64,000 nt of DNA from an uncultured Clostridia bacterium (GTDB lineage Bacteria; Bacillota; Clostridia; Oscillospirales; Acutalibacteraceae), in assembly GCA_947627135.1 (NCBI GenBank), contig CANQUV010000002.1, positions 62,001-126,000 of the forward strand, given 5' to 3'. Positions within the stretch are counted from its first letter, which is position 1, and every line of letters starts with the position of its first letter. Below are positions 44,339-54,220 of the stretch, in pieces. Under the pieces are notes generated by a model. The model was not told where the DNA came from, ran no database searches, and saw only the letters and a list, made by a program, of their open reading frames with translations. The position numbers were made by a program, and so were the translations under genes.

Positions 44339-44379
44339 AACAATACCTCCGTTAAAATAAAACTTCCATATAAAATAAG

Positions 44380-45129
44380 CTATATTTTTTGACCCTTATA
44401 TGCTAAAGGAACGTCTGCACCCATAATTCTCAAAGCAAGACAATCAAAAACATTTGAGCAGGCACTCCAGCAAACGCCCGCTTCACCTCTTTGCATTACA
44501 GAGGAAAGATGCAGATCATCAGGAACTAAAGCAATAAGCTGTGTTTGAGATACATCTATAACCTGATCTAAATCCTTATAAAAGCCAAGTTCCTCAAATT
44601 TTTTTCTGTTAAATCTGTTTACAATCAACCTGATATTTTTTTTATTAAACTCTTCCAGTTTTTTTCTGATTTTAACAACTCCCCTTAAACTTGTAGGTTC
44701 GGCATTGGCAACTAATAATGCCATATCGGCAGGATATGCGGCAGTTACAAAGCCGGAACCTATTCCCGCCGGAGAATCAATAATAATATAGTCGTAATCG
44801 TTTTTGAGGCTGTCAACAAGCTGTGAAAATACAGACGGACTCACCTCATTTTCGGTATCAAAAGGAGCTGCCAGCATATAGAGATTATTTATATGAGGAC
44901 TTTTATAAACGGCATCGGAATAATTGCAGTTTCCCGAAACAGCATCTGAAGTATCAAACAAAACGCTCTCTTCAACGTCAAGCATAATATCCAGCCCTCT
45001 CATGCCGCAGTCACAATCTATTAACAAAACTTTTTTCTGTTGTTTAACAAGGGCGACCGCAAGACATACACACACCGTAGATTTGCCGGTTCCGCCTTTG
45101 CCGGACGCCACAACTATTACTTTATTCAT
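44380..45129 (-). CDS. MinD/ParA-family ATPase
   Basis: The start is ATG at 45129 ([18 protein letters not shown]); the ORF track adds 17 hydrophobic residues. The 249-residue protein shows the deviant Walker [25 protein letters not shown] (switch I) and [12 protein letters not shown] (switch II), the MinD arrangement. Its position behind pbp2 and mreBCD and before mgsA is that of minD in Clostridia, but minC and minE are absent. The C-terminus ([10 protein letters not shown]) lacks a clear amphipathic membrane-targeting helix. It may be a diverged MinD or another positioning ATPase; partners are unknown. Confidence 0.82.
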   Translation of the reverse strand: MNKVIVVASGKGGTGKSTVCVCLAVALVKQQKKVLLIDCDCGMRGLDIMLDVEESVLFDTSDAVSGNCNYSDAVYKSPHINNLYMLAAPFDTENEVSPSVFSQLVDSLKNDYDYIIIDSPAGIGSGFVTAAYPADMALLVANAEPTSLRGVVKIRKKLEEFNKKNIRLIVNRFNRKKFEELGFYKDLDQVIDVSQTQLIALVPDDLHLSSVMQRGEAGVCWSACSNVFDCLALRIMGADVPLAYKGQKI

Positions 45130-45560
45130 AATGATATTATACCTCGTTACTATTTTAACATAAAGATAATAAAAGAGCAAATAAATTTGTTTTGTTTCCG
45201 TGCCAAAAATTTTTGTATTATTTTAGTAATTATCAATAAATATCGACTTGAAAAAGGGGATTTTTCCAATAATGTGTAATGTTTTTGTGAAATTTGCACA
45301 TCATAGTAACATATATTAATATTTTAAAATATTTATAAACATTTACAATTAATCAAATATAAATATTTTTTCTTTAATTATTGTTTTTTGATATGCTTTT
45401 TATTGGTATTTTAATTATTTTTTTACTAACTTACATAAAAGTTTTAAAAGCCTTTCAGCGTATTTTACATAAGCTGCGAAAGATATCAAAATAAGTCTAT
45501 TGACCCCAATAATATTGAAAAAGTGCAGCAGAAAACACACCGAAAAAAATAAAAGTTTTA
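45130..45560. other. Non-coding gap where minC would be expected
   Basis: This is A/T-rich sequence between pbp2 and the MinD-like gene, with no ORF of MinC type on either strand and no clear degenerate remnant. A promoter for the MinD-like gene probably lies near 45150-45250, but no convincing boxes were found. Confidence 0.6.
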
Positions 45561-47624
45561 TTATTGTTTTTTATTAAAATAAGCGTCAAGCATTTCCTTG
45601 GCTACATTCATGGAATAACTGCCCCTTACACCGTGTTCCAGTACTACTGCAACTGCAACCTGCGGATTTTCATAAGGCGCATAACAAATAAAGGTTGTGT
45701 GGTCTGAACCTGAATTCTCTGCCGTTCCTGTTTTTGCCGCAATAGGAATATGATAATTTCCAAAAACAGAGTACGCCGTACCGCCGGCGCTTTCAGCAAC
45801 ATTACGCATAGCGCTTTGCACAAGTTCAAGATTTTCTTTTGAAACACTTACTGTATCTATTGTTTCCGGTTTATCCGGGTCGTTATATTCTATAATTTTT
45901 TCACGCTTATAGTCTGTTATCTTGCTTACAAGATGTGTTTTCAGCCTTGTTCCATTGTTTGCAATAGTTGCAGTATAAGTTGCCAGCTGTACGGGGGTAA
46001 ATGCATTATCACTTTGTCCTATTGCCGCCTGTACCGTGTTGCCTGCGGTCCATGTTTTTGAATCTCTGCCTGCAAGAAATCCTTTGCTTTCTCCTATTTC
46101 TACTCCTGTGTTTTCCCCTAAACCAAACTTTTCAGCATAAAGATACATTGTGTTAATTCCCAGCCGTCTGCCTGTTTCTGCAAAAAAATAGTTGCAGGAT
46201 TGCGTTATTGCTCCCATAAGGTCAAGGTTGCCGTGATAATGCATACATGCAACAGGGTCTGATTCATAATAATCATAGTACCTGGTGCAGTCAATAAGTG
46301 TATTTTTATTTATAACTCCCTCTTCTAAAGCGGCACTTGCTACGCAGGGCTTAAATATTGATCCGGGTGCAAAGCTTCCGTTAAATACTCTGTCATATAA
46401 CGGAGCGTTTTTTTCATCTGTTTCAAGACTTACATAATAATCGCCGTATTCGCTGTATTTTTCCAAATCATAAGAGGGATAGCTTGCCGCTGCAAGAACT
46501 GAAAAATCTTTTACCGAAAGCATAACCGCCGCCCCTGCACGGCAATCTTCTCCGTAACCTGAATCTCCGTTTTGATAGGCTAGGCTTTCTCCGTTTTTTC
46601 TGGCGGCTGTAACATTTTCTGCAAGCGCTTTATTGGCTGCATCTTGAATTTTGCTGTCTATTGTTAAATAAACGGTATTTCCCGGTTGTGCATCTGTTTT
46701 TCCTATTTCATTTACTACTGTTCCGTCTGAATTTTTTTCGACGATTTTTGTTCCCGACTCTCCTTTGAGTATATCCTCAAAAGCTTCTTCAATACCGAAT
46801 TTTCCGATTTTATCATTAAATGTATATTCTTTGCCCTGTTTTGTTTTTTCATTATATTCTTCTTCGCTTATAGAACCTAATGCTCCTAAAAGGTGAGGTG
46901 CTATATAAGGGTCGGGATTATATCTTACAAAATATGTTTCTACCTGTACTCCGCTTACATTTTGGAAATTTTCGCTGATGATCGATACCATCTGCTCACT
47001 GATATTAAGGGCAAAATCGTAGGGAGTTGTATTGGAAAATCCTTGCACCTCCATATTATATCTTACTGACAAAACATCTCTCAAGACTTTTTTATCCGTT
47101 ATGTTTTCTGCATCATATCTTGCTGAAAGCTCTTTAATACACTTTGATGCGTCGGCTTTATCGTCAAGATTTAAAAACTCCGCCGACTTTAATACATTTA
47201 CCTGATCGTTACTTTCCGGCTTAAATGAATAAATATCTCCGTTTGCTATTTCTATGGGCAATACATCCTGCCACTTTTCGCTTCTTGCGTCCATATATGC
47301 AATAAGCTCAGATATAATATCATTGATTTTTTCCATATCAACATAAAGCCTGTTAAGAGTAATTTTATAACAGGTTTTGTTTACGGTCAGACCGTTTCCG
47401 TCTTTATCAAGAATTTCTCCCCTGGCGGCGTCGGTTTTTTCTGTGTATGTTGTACTGCTTAATGCAATTTTTTTATAATTTTCACCCTCTGCAATCTGCC
47501 ACACGAACAGTCTTGCAATAAATCCGCAGAATATTACAGCGACAATTATTATACATATAAAGATTCTGCGTGAGGGCTCATATTCTTTATTTTCTTTTTT
47601 ACCCTTCTTTTTTCTTTTAAACAT
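45561..47624 (-). CDS. mrdA: Penicillin-binding protein 2 (elongasome transpeptidase)
   Basis: This 687-residue class B PBP performs peptidoglycan cross-linking with MreBCD/RodA. It has a cytoplasmic basic start, a membrane helix (RIFICIIIVAVIFCGFIARLFVW), a dimerisation/pedestal domain (ARGEILDKDGNGLTVN), and a transpeptidase domain with SxxK in APGSIFKPCVAS, SxN in TQSCNYFFAETG and KTG in AAKTGTAENSG. The start is the ATG at 47624 (MFKRKKKGKK), 11 bases after AGGCGG; the ORF-track GTG, four codons upstream, leaves no room for a ribosome site. It lies in the mreB-mreC-mreD-mrdA operon. Confidence 0.93.
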   Translation of the reverse strand: MFKRKKKGKKENKEYEPSRRIFICIIIVAVIFCGFIARLFVWQIAEGENYKKIALSSTTYTEKTDAARGEILDKDGNGLTVNKTCYKITLNRLYVDMEKINDIISELIAYMDARSEKWQDVLPIEIANGDIYSFKPESNDQVNVLKSAEFLNLDDKADASKCIKELSARYDAENITDKKVLRDVLSVRYNMEVQGFSNTTPYDFALNISEQMVSIISENFQNVSGVQVETYFVRYNPDPYIAPHLLGALGSISEEEYNEKTKQGKEYTFNDKIGKFGIEEAFEDILKGESGTKIVEKNSDGTVVNEIGKTDAQPGNTVYLTIDSKIQDAANKALAENVTAARKNGESLAYQNGDSGYGEDCRAGAAVMLSVKDFSVLAAASYPSYDLEKYSEYGDYYVSLETDEKNAPLYDRVFNGSFAPGSIFKPCVASAALEEGVINKNTLIDCTRYYDYYESDPVACMHYHGNLDLMGAITQSCNYFFAETGRRLGINTMYLYAEKFGLGENTGVEIGESKGFLAGRDSKTWTAGNTVQAAIGQSDNAFTPVQLATYTATIANNGTRLKTHLVSKITDYKREKIIEYNDPDKPETIDTVSVSKENLELVQSAMRNVAESAGGTAYSVFGNYHIPIAAKTGTAENSGSDHTTFICYAPYENPQVAVAVVLEHGVRGSYSMNVAKEMLDAYFNKKQ

Positions 47625-47666
47625 AATCGTCGTCACCGCCTATAATAAATCTTTTATTGACTACGT

Positions 47667-48179
47667 TTATTCTTTTTCTCTGACCTGTGTAAAAATAAGC
47701 ATATTTAAAAAGTAAATGGGAATTATGCATATAAAAGTATAAATAATTCTTGAAATATAATGGTTTACAAAATAATAGACTATGTTACCGTAACCTTTGA
47801 AAATATAAAAAAATACAAAATACAAGCCGATTGCAACCACACAGGAACAAAATGTATAAAGCATAGTGTTTAAAAAGCTTTTTACCATAATTGAGTTAAA
47901 AATAATTGATTCTAAACAGCACAGCGCCGTTATAACTATTGTAAAATATCCGATTGTGTTTGATATTGCAAGGTCGCATAAAACTCCGCAGGTAAGTCCG
48001 AAAAACAACGCCGGAACTTCTTTTTCAAAGGCAGCTACGGTCAATGCTGTACAAATTAAAAGTACGGGCTTGCCGCCGCAGATCTCCGGAATAAGGTTTG
48101 GAGTTCCCTGCAAGATATAAAATATTAAAATTTCTATGCCATATACAAAGTAACGTAAAACAATTAATTTTTTTTGCAT
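47667..48179 (-). CDS. mreD: Rod shape-determining protein MreD
   Basis: The 170-residue membrane protein has five to six hydrophobic helices, including the conserved-type segment PVLLICTALTVAAFEKEVPALFFGLTCGVLCDL. It is placed between mreC and the PBP2 gene with short gaps (12 and 43 bases). It is weakly conserved, as usual for MreD; the assignment rests on topology, size and context. Confidence 0.88.
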   Translation of the reverse strand: MQKKLIVLRYFVYGIEILIFYILQGTPNLIPEICGGKPVLLICTALTVAAFEKEVPALFFGLTCGVLCDLAISNTIGYFTIVITALCCLESIIFNSIMVKSFLNTMLYTFCSCVVAIGLYFVFFYIFKGYGNIVYYFVNHYISRIIYTFICIIPIYFLNMLIFTQVREKE

Positions 48180-48191
48180 TTTTACCCCTTA

Positions 48192-49103
48192 TTATTCTGG
48201 TTTTTCGGCAGTTGTTTTTTCTGTTGCTGTTGTTTCTTTTGCAGATTTTGATGTATTAGACGAATTATCCGACTTTTCCAACGAAATCTGACCCTTTGTG
48301 TTAAAATCAGTAATCACAAGCACACTTGAAACCTTGCGGATATCTTCATAAGGCTCTATTACGGTAAATTTTGAAACATCGTAATCATCATAAGAAAACT
48401 CTTTTACTTCACCTATAATAATATCAGCAGGGAAAAGTCCGCCGACTCCTGATGTTTTAATAATATCCCCCTGTGAAATTTTGTTTTCGGAAGAAATTTT
48501 TGTAAGCATAGTAAGGTTATCGTCGCAATAACGGGAACTTCCAGATATTACTCCGCTGTCTTTGGTTTTTGAATCCGCAGCACCGATTTTTATTTCAGGA
48601 GATAAAATTGTTTTTACCTTACTTGATGATGTATCACATTCTGAAACTATGCCAACAAGTCCGTTCTCCGTAATAACGGGGTCGTTTACGCTGATACCCA
48701 AAGAAGTTCCTGCGTCTATTGTAAATGAATAAAAATCAGCGTTTGAATCTCGTCTTATAACAGTTGAGGGTACATAAGTATAGGTTGGATTTTCTTTTTT
48801 TATGTTATAAAATTTCCAAAGACGGTCGTTTTCTTCCTTTAAGTCATAGTAATCTGCTGCCTGTTCACGCAATTTTGCATTTTCTTCGGAAAGCTTTTTA
48901 TTTTCCTCCAAAAGCTCATTATATGAGGATTTATTAAGATTTTCGGAAACCTCTGCGGTAACCTGTGATAACCCGTTTGTAATCATATTTATTCCGCTTG
49001 ACAAAAAGGGATAACAAAAATAACTGACAGACGCAATAACAATTACCGCACAAATTGTTACTGCAAAAATTTTTACGCTTTTTCTGCGAAATAACTTTTT
49101 CAT
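48192..49103 (-). CDS. mreC: Rod shape-determining protein MreC
   Basis: The 303-residue protein has an N-terminal membrane helix (IFAVTICAVIVIASVSYFCY), a coiled coil (about 55-100, NKKLSEENAKLREQAADYYDLKEE) and a beta-barrel periplasm-facing domain with GTSLGISVNDPVITENGLVGIV and SSKVKTILSPEIKIG. It scaffolds the elongasome between MreB and PBP2. The C-terminal tail is S/T/K/E-rich and low in complexity. It is the second gene of the mre operon. Confidence 0.94.
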   Translation of the reverse strand: MKKLFRRKSVKIFAVTICAVIVIASVSYFCYPFLSSGINMITNGLSQVTAEVSENLNKSSYNELLEENKKLSEENAKLREQAADYYDLKEENDRLWKFYNIKKENPTYTYVPSTVIRRDSNADFYSFTIDAGTSLGISVNDPVITENGLVGIVSECDTSSSKVKTILSPEIKIGAADSKTKDSGVISGSSRYCDDNLTMLTKISSENKISQGDIIKTSGVGGLFPADIIIGEVKEFSYDDYDVSKFTVIEPYEDIRKVSSVLVITDFNTKGQISLEKSDNSSNTSKSAKETTATEKTTAEKPE

Positions 49104-49184
49104 CTCATACCTCCTTATATAAATTAAGGGAACAAAGTCCTTTTAACAAACTCTGCTCCCTGCAATAATACTATAATATAATAG

Positions 49185-50195
49185 TTATTTTTTTCTTGAG
49201 GAAACCCTGTCGTCAATACTGAAGCCAAGTCTTTTGCCTGCACCTACCGCAACACACTCAAGCGGTTTTGCCGCTATATGAACAGGCATTCCAGTTTGCT
49301 GCATAACAAGCATATCTATTCCTCTTAACAGCGCTCCCCCTCCTGTAAGCATTATACCTGAATCTATAATGTCGGCAGCAAGCTCCGGAGGCGTGTTTTC
49401 CAGAGTAGATTTAATTGCTTCTACAATAGTCATTAAAGGCTCTGCCAAAGCATCTCTTACCTCATCTGCAGAAATTGTAACATCCTTTGGAAGACCGTCT
49501 ACCATATTTCTGCCCTTTACTAGCATACTCTTTTCGTCCTCATAAGGAAATGCAGAGCCGATCGAAACTTTAATTGTTTCTGCCGTTCTTTCGCCTATTA
49601 TTAAATTGTATTCTTTTTTTACAAAGTTAATTATTGCTTCATCAAATTTATCACCTGCGACCCTTACGGAACAGGATGTTACTATATCCCCAAGAGAAAT
49701 TACCGCAACTTCTGATGTTCCTCCGCCTATATCTACTACCAGACTTCCCACCGGTTCATCTACCGGAAGTCCTGCTCCTATTGCAGCCGCCATAGGCTCC
49801 TCTATTAATTGAACCTGTTTTCCTCCTGCCTGAATTGCCGCATCTTCTACGGCGTTTCTCTCAACCTCCGTTACCCCTGAAGGCATACAGATAATAATTC
49901 TCGGTTTTGAAAAAAGTCCGGGTTTTACGGCTCTGCGTATAAAATGCTTTAACATGGCGGCAGTAACGTCAAAATCTGCAATTACACCGTCCTTTAAAGG
50001 TCTTACGGCATTTATAGAATCGGGAGTTCTTCCTATCATATCTTTAGCTTCTTTGCCTACTGCAATTACAGATTCCGACTGTGAATCCAGCGCAACTACC
50101 GAAGGTTCTCTCATTACAATACCTTTTCCCTTCACGCAGACAAGTGTATTTGCAGTTCCTAAATCTATTGCTACATCTTTTGAAAATGAAAACAT
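49185..50195 (-). CDS. mreB: Rod shape-determining protein MreB
   Basis: The 336-residue actin-like ATPase directs side-wall synthesis. It shows [20 protein letters not shown] (phosphate 1), [17 protein letters not shown] (phosphate 2) and [16 protein letters not shown] (adenosine motif). Length and residues are standard. It is first in the operon mreB-mreC-mreD-mrdA, with AAAAGGAGTAGAATT before the ATG. A cocci-like morphology is therefore unlikely to be due to loss of this operon. Confidence 0.96.
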   Translation of the reverse strand: MFSFSKDVAIDLGTANTLVCVKGKGIVMREPSVVALDSQSESVIAVGKEAKDMIGRTPDSINAVRPLKDGVIADFDVTAAMLKHFIRRAVKPGLFSKPRIIICMPSGVTEVERNAVEDAAIQAGGKQVQLIEEPMAAAIGAGLPVDEPVGSLVVDIGGGTSEVAVISLGDIVTSCSVRVAGDKFDEAIINFVKKEYNLIIGERTAETIKVSIGSAFPYEDEKSMLVKGRNMVDGLPKDVTISADEVRDALAEPLMTIVEAIKSTLENTPPELAADIIDSGIMLTGGGALLRGIDMLVMQQTGMPVHIAAKPLECVAVGAGKRLGFSIDDRVSSRKK

Positions 50196-50335
50196 TTAAT
50201 TCTACTCCTTTTAGAGTTAGAGCATATAAGAAAAGCGTCAATATGTTTAAAAAGGTCCTGTCAGTTACTTTTAAAATACACTCTATATAATTGTACCCTA
50301 ATTATATATTATTTAATATTTTATTTCAATAATTA

Positions 50336-50782
50336 TTATACTTTTCCCGTTGAACCGAAACCGCCTGCTCCACGCAGGGTCTCATCAAGACTTTCACAAA
50401 CCTCCATTTGAGGCATAAAAACAGGTGCAATAACCATTTGGGCAATTCTTTCAAAAGGTTCGATAGTATAATCATCCTTTGATACATTACAAAGACCTAC
50501 ACAGATCTCACCTCTGTAATCGCTGTCTATAACGCCTACGCCGTTTGATAGACAAATACCGTGCTTGACCCCCAGACCCGATCTTGCATAAAGAAATGCC
50601 GCAGAATTTTTATCTTCCAATGCAATAGCAATACCTGTGGGAACAATTTTAAGTTCTCCGTGTTTTAAGGTCAAAGGTTCACTGATACAGGCATATAAAT
50701 CCATACCTGCCGACCCTTCTGTTGCTCTTGTAGGTAATTTTGCATTATCCTTTACCTTCATAATTTTAAGAACAGATTTCAT
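50336..50782 (-). CDS. dut: dUTP diphosphatase (trimeric)
   Basis: It hydrolyses dUTP to dUMP and pyrophosphate, keeping uracil out of DNA and feeding dTMP synthesis. The 148-residue enzyme has all five motifs: GSAGMDLYA (1), ARSGLGVKHG (2), NGVGVIDSDYRGEICVGL (3), a shorter AQMVIAP (4) and RGAGGFGSTG (5). It lies upstream of the mre operon and downstream of the U32 gene on the same strand, each with its own gap. Confidence 0.95.
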   Translation of the reverse strand: MKSVLKIMKVKDNAKLPTRATEGSAGMDLYACISEPLTLKHGELKIVPTGIAIALEDKNSAAFLYARSGLGVKHGICLSNGVGVIDSDYRGEICVGLCNVSKDDYTIEPFERIAQMVIAPVFMPQMEVCESLDETLRGAGGFGSTGKV

Positions 50783-50955
50783 TTAAACCCCATTTCTTGC
50801 AAGTTTTACAACTAAATACTGCAAAATAATTTTATATTTCTTGTGAAAAATTATTATAAAGAAAGTAAAAATAAATTTTATTTTCTTATGAGAATTTTAT
50901 AATATATGTTAATTTCTTTAAAATAATTCCCATAAAGACTTTAAACAATTTTTGC

Positions 50956-53028
50956 TTATTTTACACCTCTAAAATACAATCCCCGTGTAAAATTTTCAGA
51001 AAACAGTAAATTACTGTTAAAATCAAGCTGTTTTTCCACAGTTTCCACATAGTTTTCAACAGTGAAATTAAATGTTTGAAAAGTTAAATTTTTGAATACA
51101 TTTTCTTTGTCAAATACTTTTAGAGGAACGCTGTTTAAAATCTCGGTTGTATAACCATCGCATTTTAAAATGAATTTTTTACCCAGCCTATCCTGCAAAA
51201 CTGATTTGCCCTTACATTCCTTACAGCTTATATTTCTGCTCTTTGCCGGACAGTTTCTGGTTATCATTAAGGGCAGGTATCCGTAACTTACAATTCCTGT
51301 TTTAATTTTACCGCCTAATTTTGAGATTTGGTCTAATGTAAGCTCAATACTAAGCTCTGTGTCTTCAAAACCGAATTCTTCTGCCCATAATAAATCCGGA
51401 GTATTTGTAAAATTTAACCTGAATCCTCCGTGGAGTTTCATTTTCGCCTGCTTTGCAAGGTACGCCATACCTATATTTGAACAGTAAACGTCCTTTATGC
51501 CTGCTTTTTTAAGTTCAGCTAATCTATTTATTATTTTACCGTCACCTGAAAAAACAACAGGCGGAAGCTCTGCTCCGATTTTAAATCCTTTTGACAAAAG
51601 TCCTTTTATTTCATCATTATCAGAATCAAAGGGTATAAAAACCATATCAAATTCTTTAAAAGCGGTTCCCAGCTTTGCAGATTTTGTTTTTGCATATTTT
51701 CTGCTTAAAAATCTCTCTGTTTTTTCAAAATTAAAATTTGCCTCATCTTCAAAAATTTTGTAATCTTTTCTTTTTTTTCGAACAACAGACAGCTCTTCAA
51801 TGCATTCTCTTCTTAACTTATTAATTGCAGACAACGGCATGGTTACTTCTTCTTCAAGATTACAGCTTATGTGTTTTACAACGTATGGAGTTGAGCCTGT
51901 TTTTTCAAGCTGAATTATACACCTTTCCTTTGACAACGGTTTATTTATTGCTTTTTCACAAACAGTTTCTCCCTTTATTGTAACCTTATTTTTGCCGTCT
52001 GATACTGTTAAAATCGGATTTTTATTTATTTCTGCCGTAAATTCAAAGGAAATTTCGATTTTTGGTACTTCATCTTTATATATATTTCTTATTTTTGCCA
52101 ATAGTTTTTCACTTGCTGATATAACATCGCTCTTTTGGCGGGTCCCGAACATTTCATATCCTCTGCGGTTTTTATAGTATCCGTCGGTAAAGCCTGTTCT
52201 TGAAAATACAGAACTTAAATATTCTCTTGTTTCATCAGTTACAAATCCTGTATCTCTGCTTTCTTTACAGGCTCTTACTGCCGCTGCAACATATTCCGGA
52301 CGCTTCATTCTGCCTTCAATTTTTGCAGAAGCAACTCCTATTTCTTCAAGGTCTTTTATATAGTCTACAAGACTGTTATCCTTTAAGCTTAATGCGTGAT
52401 CCTCTTTGGAATTATCCACAGAAAACGGAAGTCTGCATGGTTGCGCACAGGCCCCTCGGCTGCCGCTTCTTGAGCCGATAATTGAGGAAAAATAACATTG
52501 TCCCGACATACACATACACAATGCACCGTGAACAAAAACCTCCAGTTCAATAGGACAGTTATCAGCAATCTCTTTAATTTCTTCTCTTGTCATCTCTCTT
52601 GCAAGAACAACTCTTTTAAATCCCGCTTCATAAAGTGCCTTTGCTCCGCTTAAATTATGAACGCTCATTTGTGTTGAAGCGTGAAGCGGCAATTCGGGCG
52701 CAATTTTTTTAATCATTTGTGCAATTCCGATACTTTGCACGATTATTGCGTCTATATGCGCTTTACAGGCGTTTATTATTAAATTTTTTACACGGGGAAG
52801 TTCTTCATCAAAAATAACGGTATTTACCGTTAAATAAACAAGAACATCTCTTTCATGACAGTATTCAGCAGCCTTTAAAAGCTCATCGTTATCAAAATTT
52901 TTTGCCGATGCCCTTGCAGAAAATTCTTTTGCTCCCAGATATACGGCGTCTGCCCCGCACCTTACCGCTGCTACAACACTTTCAAACCCACCGCATGGAG
53001 CTAAAATCTCTATTTTATTTGTTTTCAT
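50956..53028 (-). CDS. U32 family protein with DUF3656, RlhA/YrrO-like
   Basis: The 690-residue protein is a peptidase-U32-like TIM barrel with the signature ELEVFVHGALCMCMSGQCYFSS and the cysteines of the predicted Fe-S site, followed by a DUF3656 domain (about 370-480) and a C-terminal second barrel-like segment. The combination of U32 and DUF3656 is that of RlhA, which hydroxylates a 23S rRNA cytidine, and related tRNA-modifying proteins. The older peptidase or collagenase label is probably wrong for this branch. Substrate identity is inferred from domain order only. The gene is alone between zapA-like and dut genes. Confidence 0.85.
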   Translation of the reverse strand: MKTNKIEILAPCGGFESVVAAVRCGADAVYLGAKEFSARASAKNFDNDELLKAAEYCHERDVLVYLTVNTVIFDEELPRVKNLIINACKAHIDAIIVQSIGIAQMIKKIAPELPLHASTQMSVHNLSGAKALYEAGFKRVVLAREMTREEIKEIADNCPIELEVFVHGALCMCMSGQCYFSSIIGSRSGSRGACAQPCRLPFSVDNSKEDHALSLKDNSLVDYIKDLEEIGVASAKIEGRMKRPEYVAAAVRACKESRDTGFVTDETREYLSSVFSRTGFTDGYYKNRRGYEMFGTRQKSDVISASEKLLAKIRNIYKDEVPKIEISFEFTAEINKNPILTVSDGKNKVTIKGETVCEKAINKPLSKERCIIQLEKTGSTPYVVKHISCNLEEEVTMPLSAINKLRRECIEELSVVRKKRKDYKIFEDEANFNFEKTERFLSRKYAKTKSAKLGTAFKEFDMVFIPFDSDNDEIKGLLSKGFKIGAELPPVVFSGDGKIINRLAELKKAGIKDVYCSNIGMAYLAKQAKMKLHGGFRLNFTNTPDLLWAEEFGFEDTELSIELTLDQISKLGGKIKTGIVSYGYLPLMITRNCPAKSRNISCKECKGKSVLQDRLGKKFILKCDGYTTEILNSVPLKVFDKENVFKNLTFQTFNFTVENYVETVEKQLDFNSNLLFSENFTRGLYFRGVK

Positions 53029-53127
53029 TTTTATTAATTTAATTTTTAATTCAGACTATTTAATTTTTTTATTAACATTCTTTGCTTTTTATTTTTTGTT
53101 CTTTATCTTTCCCTTTATTTTTTTCCA

Positions 53128-53922
53128 TTATTTATTATCTTCGTCAAAAAGTGAATACTGTCTTAGGGGAATATAACCTTTTTTCATTACATCTGCCGCC
53201 GTTTCCGGCTTGATTATATCTTCGTTCACTTTTTTATTGAAATTGTTTGAGCTGTTTTTTCCGAAAACATATTGACTTTTATTTTGTGACTTGTTTTGAG
53301 GATTTTTTTTATTACCGTTTTCTTTATTTCCATAGGCGACAGGCTTTTTATTGTTTTTATTATCTTCATTTTTTTCTGAAGTTTTTTCTGCGGTTTTTTC
53401 TGCGGTTTTTTCTGTATTATTGCTGTTTCCCTGCGATTTTCCGGAAACCTCCTCATTTAAATCGTCAAATTCTTTCTCAGAATCTTTTTTATTCTTTGCA
53501 GAAATGTTTATCTGCTTATCAAGAAATTTTTTAAGCTCATTATACTGGGCAGTCAGATTTGAATTTTTCTTCCTTAAATCTTCAAATTTTTCCAAAAGTT
53601 CATCGTATTTTTTATCAAGCTCACTGTTTTGTTTCTTTAGCTCGATAATCTGCTTGCTTTGCTTATCTGCCTGCCTTAATACCTTGTTTGCCTGGTCTAC
53701 AAGTTCCGCCTTTTTGCCAAGCGCTTTTTTTTCGTCGTCTGCATAATCAAGCGCTGTCATTATTGCACAGCCTCTTGCGTCAAGCTGAGGGTACGCTTTT
53801 GCTACCGCATCTATTCTTTCGTTTACTTTTTGGGCAATATTTTTAATGTATTTTTCGTCATCAGAAGATACAAGCATAAGTCTTCTTCCTCCAACATAAA
53901 CCGTTACTTTATTTTTACTCAT
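53128..53922 (-). CDS. ZapA-like cell division protein with long coiled-coil and low-complexity extension
   Basis: Residues 1-75 match ZapA: NKVTVYVGGRRLMLVSSDDEKYIKNIAQ-type opening and the AIMTALDYADDE helix that enters the coiled coil. ZapA promotes FtsZ filament bundling at midcell. Typical proteins have about 100 residues; this one has 264. The coiled coil continues to about 145 (KQNSELDKKYDELLEKFEDLRK), followed by an asparagine/lysine-rich tail with TEKTAEKTAEKTSEK repeats and a final conserved-looking GYIPLRQYSLFDED. The tail could recruit other division factors; that is speculation. Confidence 0.85.
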   Translation of the reverse strand: MSKNKVTVYVGGRRLMLVSSDDEKYIKNIAQKVNERIDAVAKAYPQLDARGCAIMTALDYADDEKKALGKKAELVDQANKVLRQADKQSKQIIELKKQNSELDKKYDELLEKFEDLRKKNSNLTAQYNELKKFLDKQINISAKNKKDSEKEFDDLNEEVSGKSQGNSNNTEKTAEKTAEKTSEKNEDNKNNKKPVAYGNKENGNKKNPQNKSQNKSQYVFGKNSSNNFNKKVNEDIIKPETAADVMKKGYIPLRQYSLFDEDNK

Positions 53923-54220
53923 AACAATTCCTCCGTCTATACCTTTTCACACTAATTATACAACAAAAACATAGAATAAAAAAGAGTATTTTAAAATTTG
54001 TAAGATTGTATTTTTTAATCCCAGATAATAACAGCAAAATATAAGAAAAAATCGGTTATTTTAGTTGAAAATAAGATTTTTGTGTGATAGAATAGGGTTA
54101 TATGTGACTTTTAAAGTAACTTTGAAACTGCAAGGTTTAAAATTACTTCATTTAAGACATATTAGAATAGGTATTAAAAAAGTTTTTAACTAAAAATTTT
54201 TATTTTCAGGATGTGTATTT

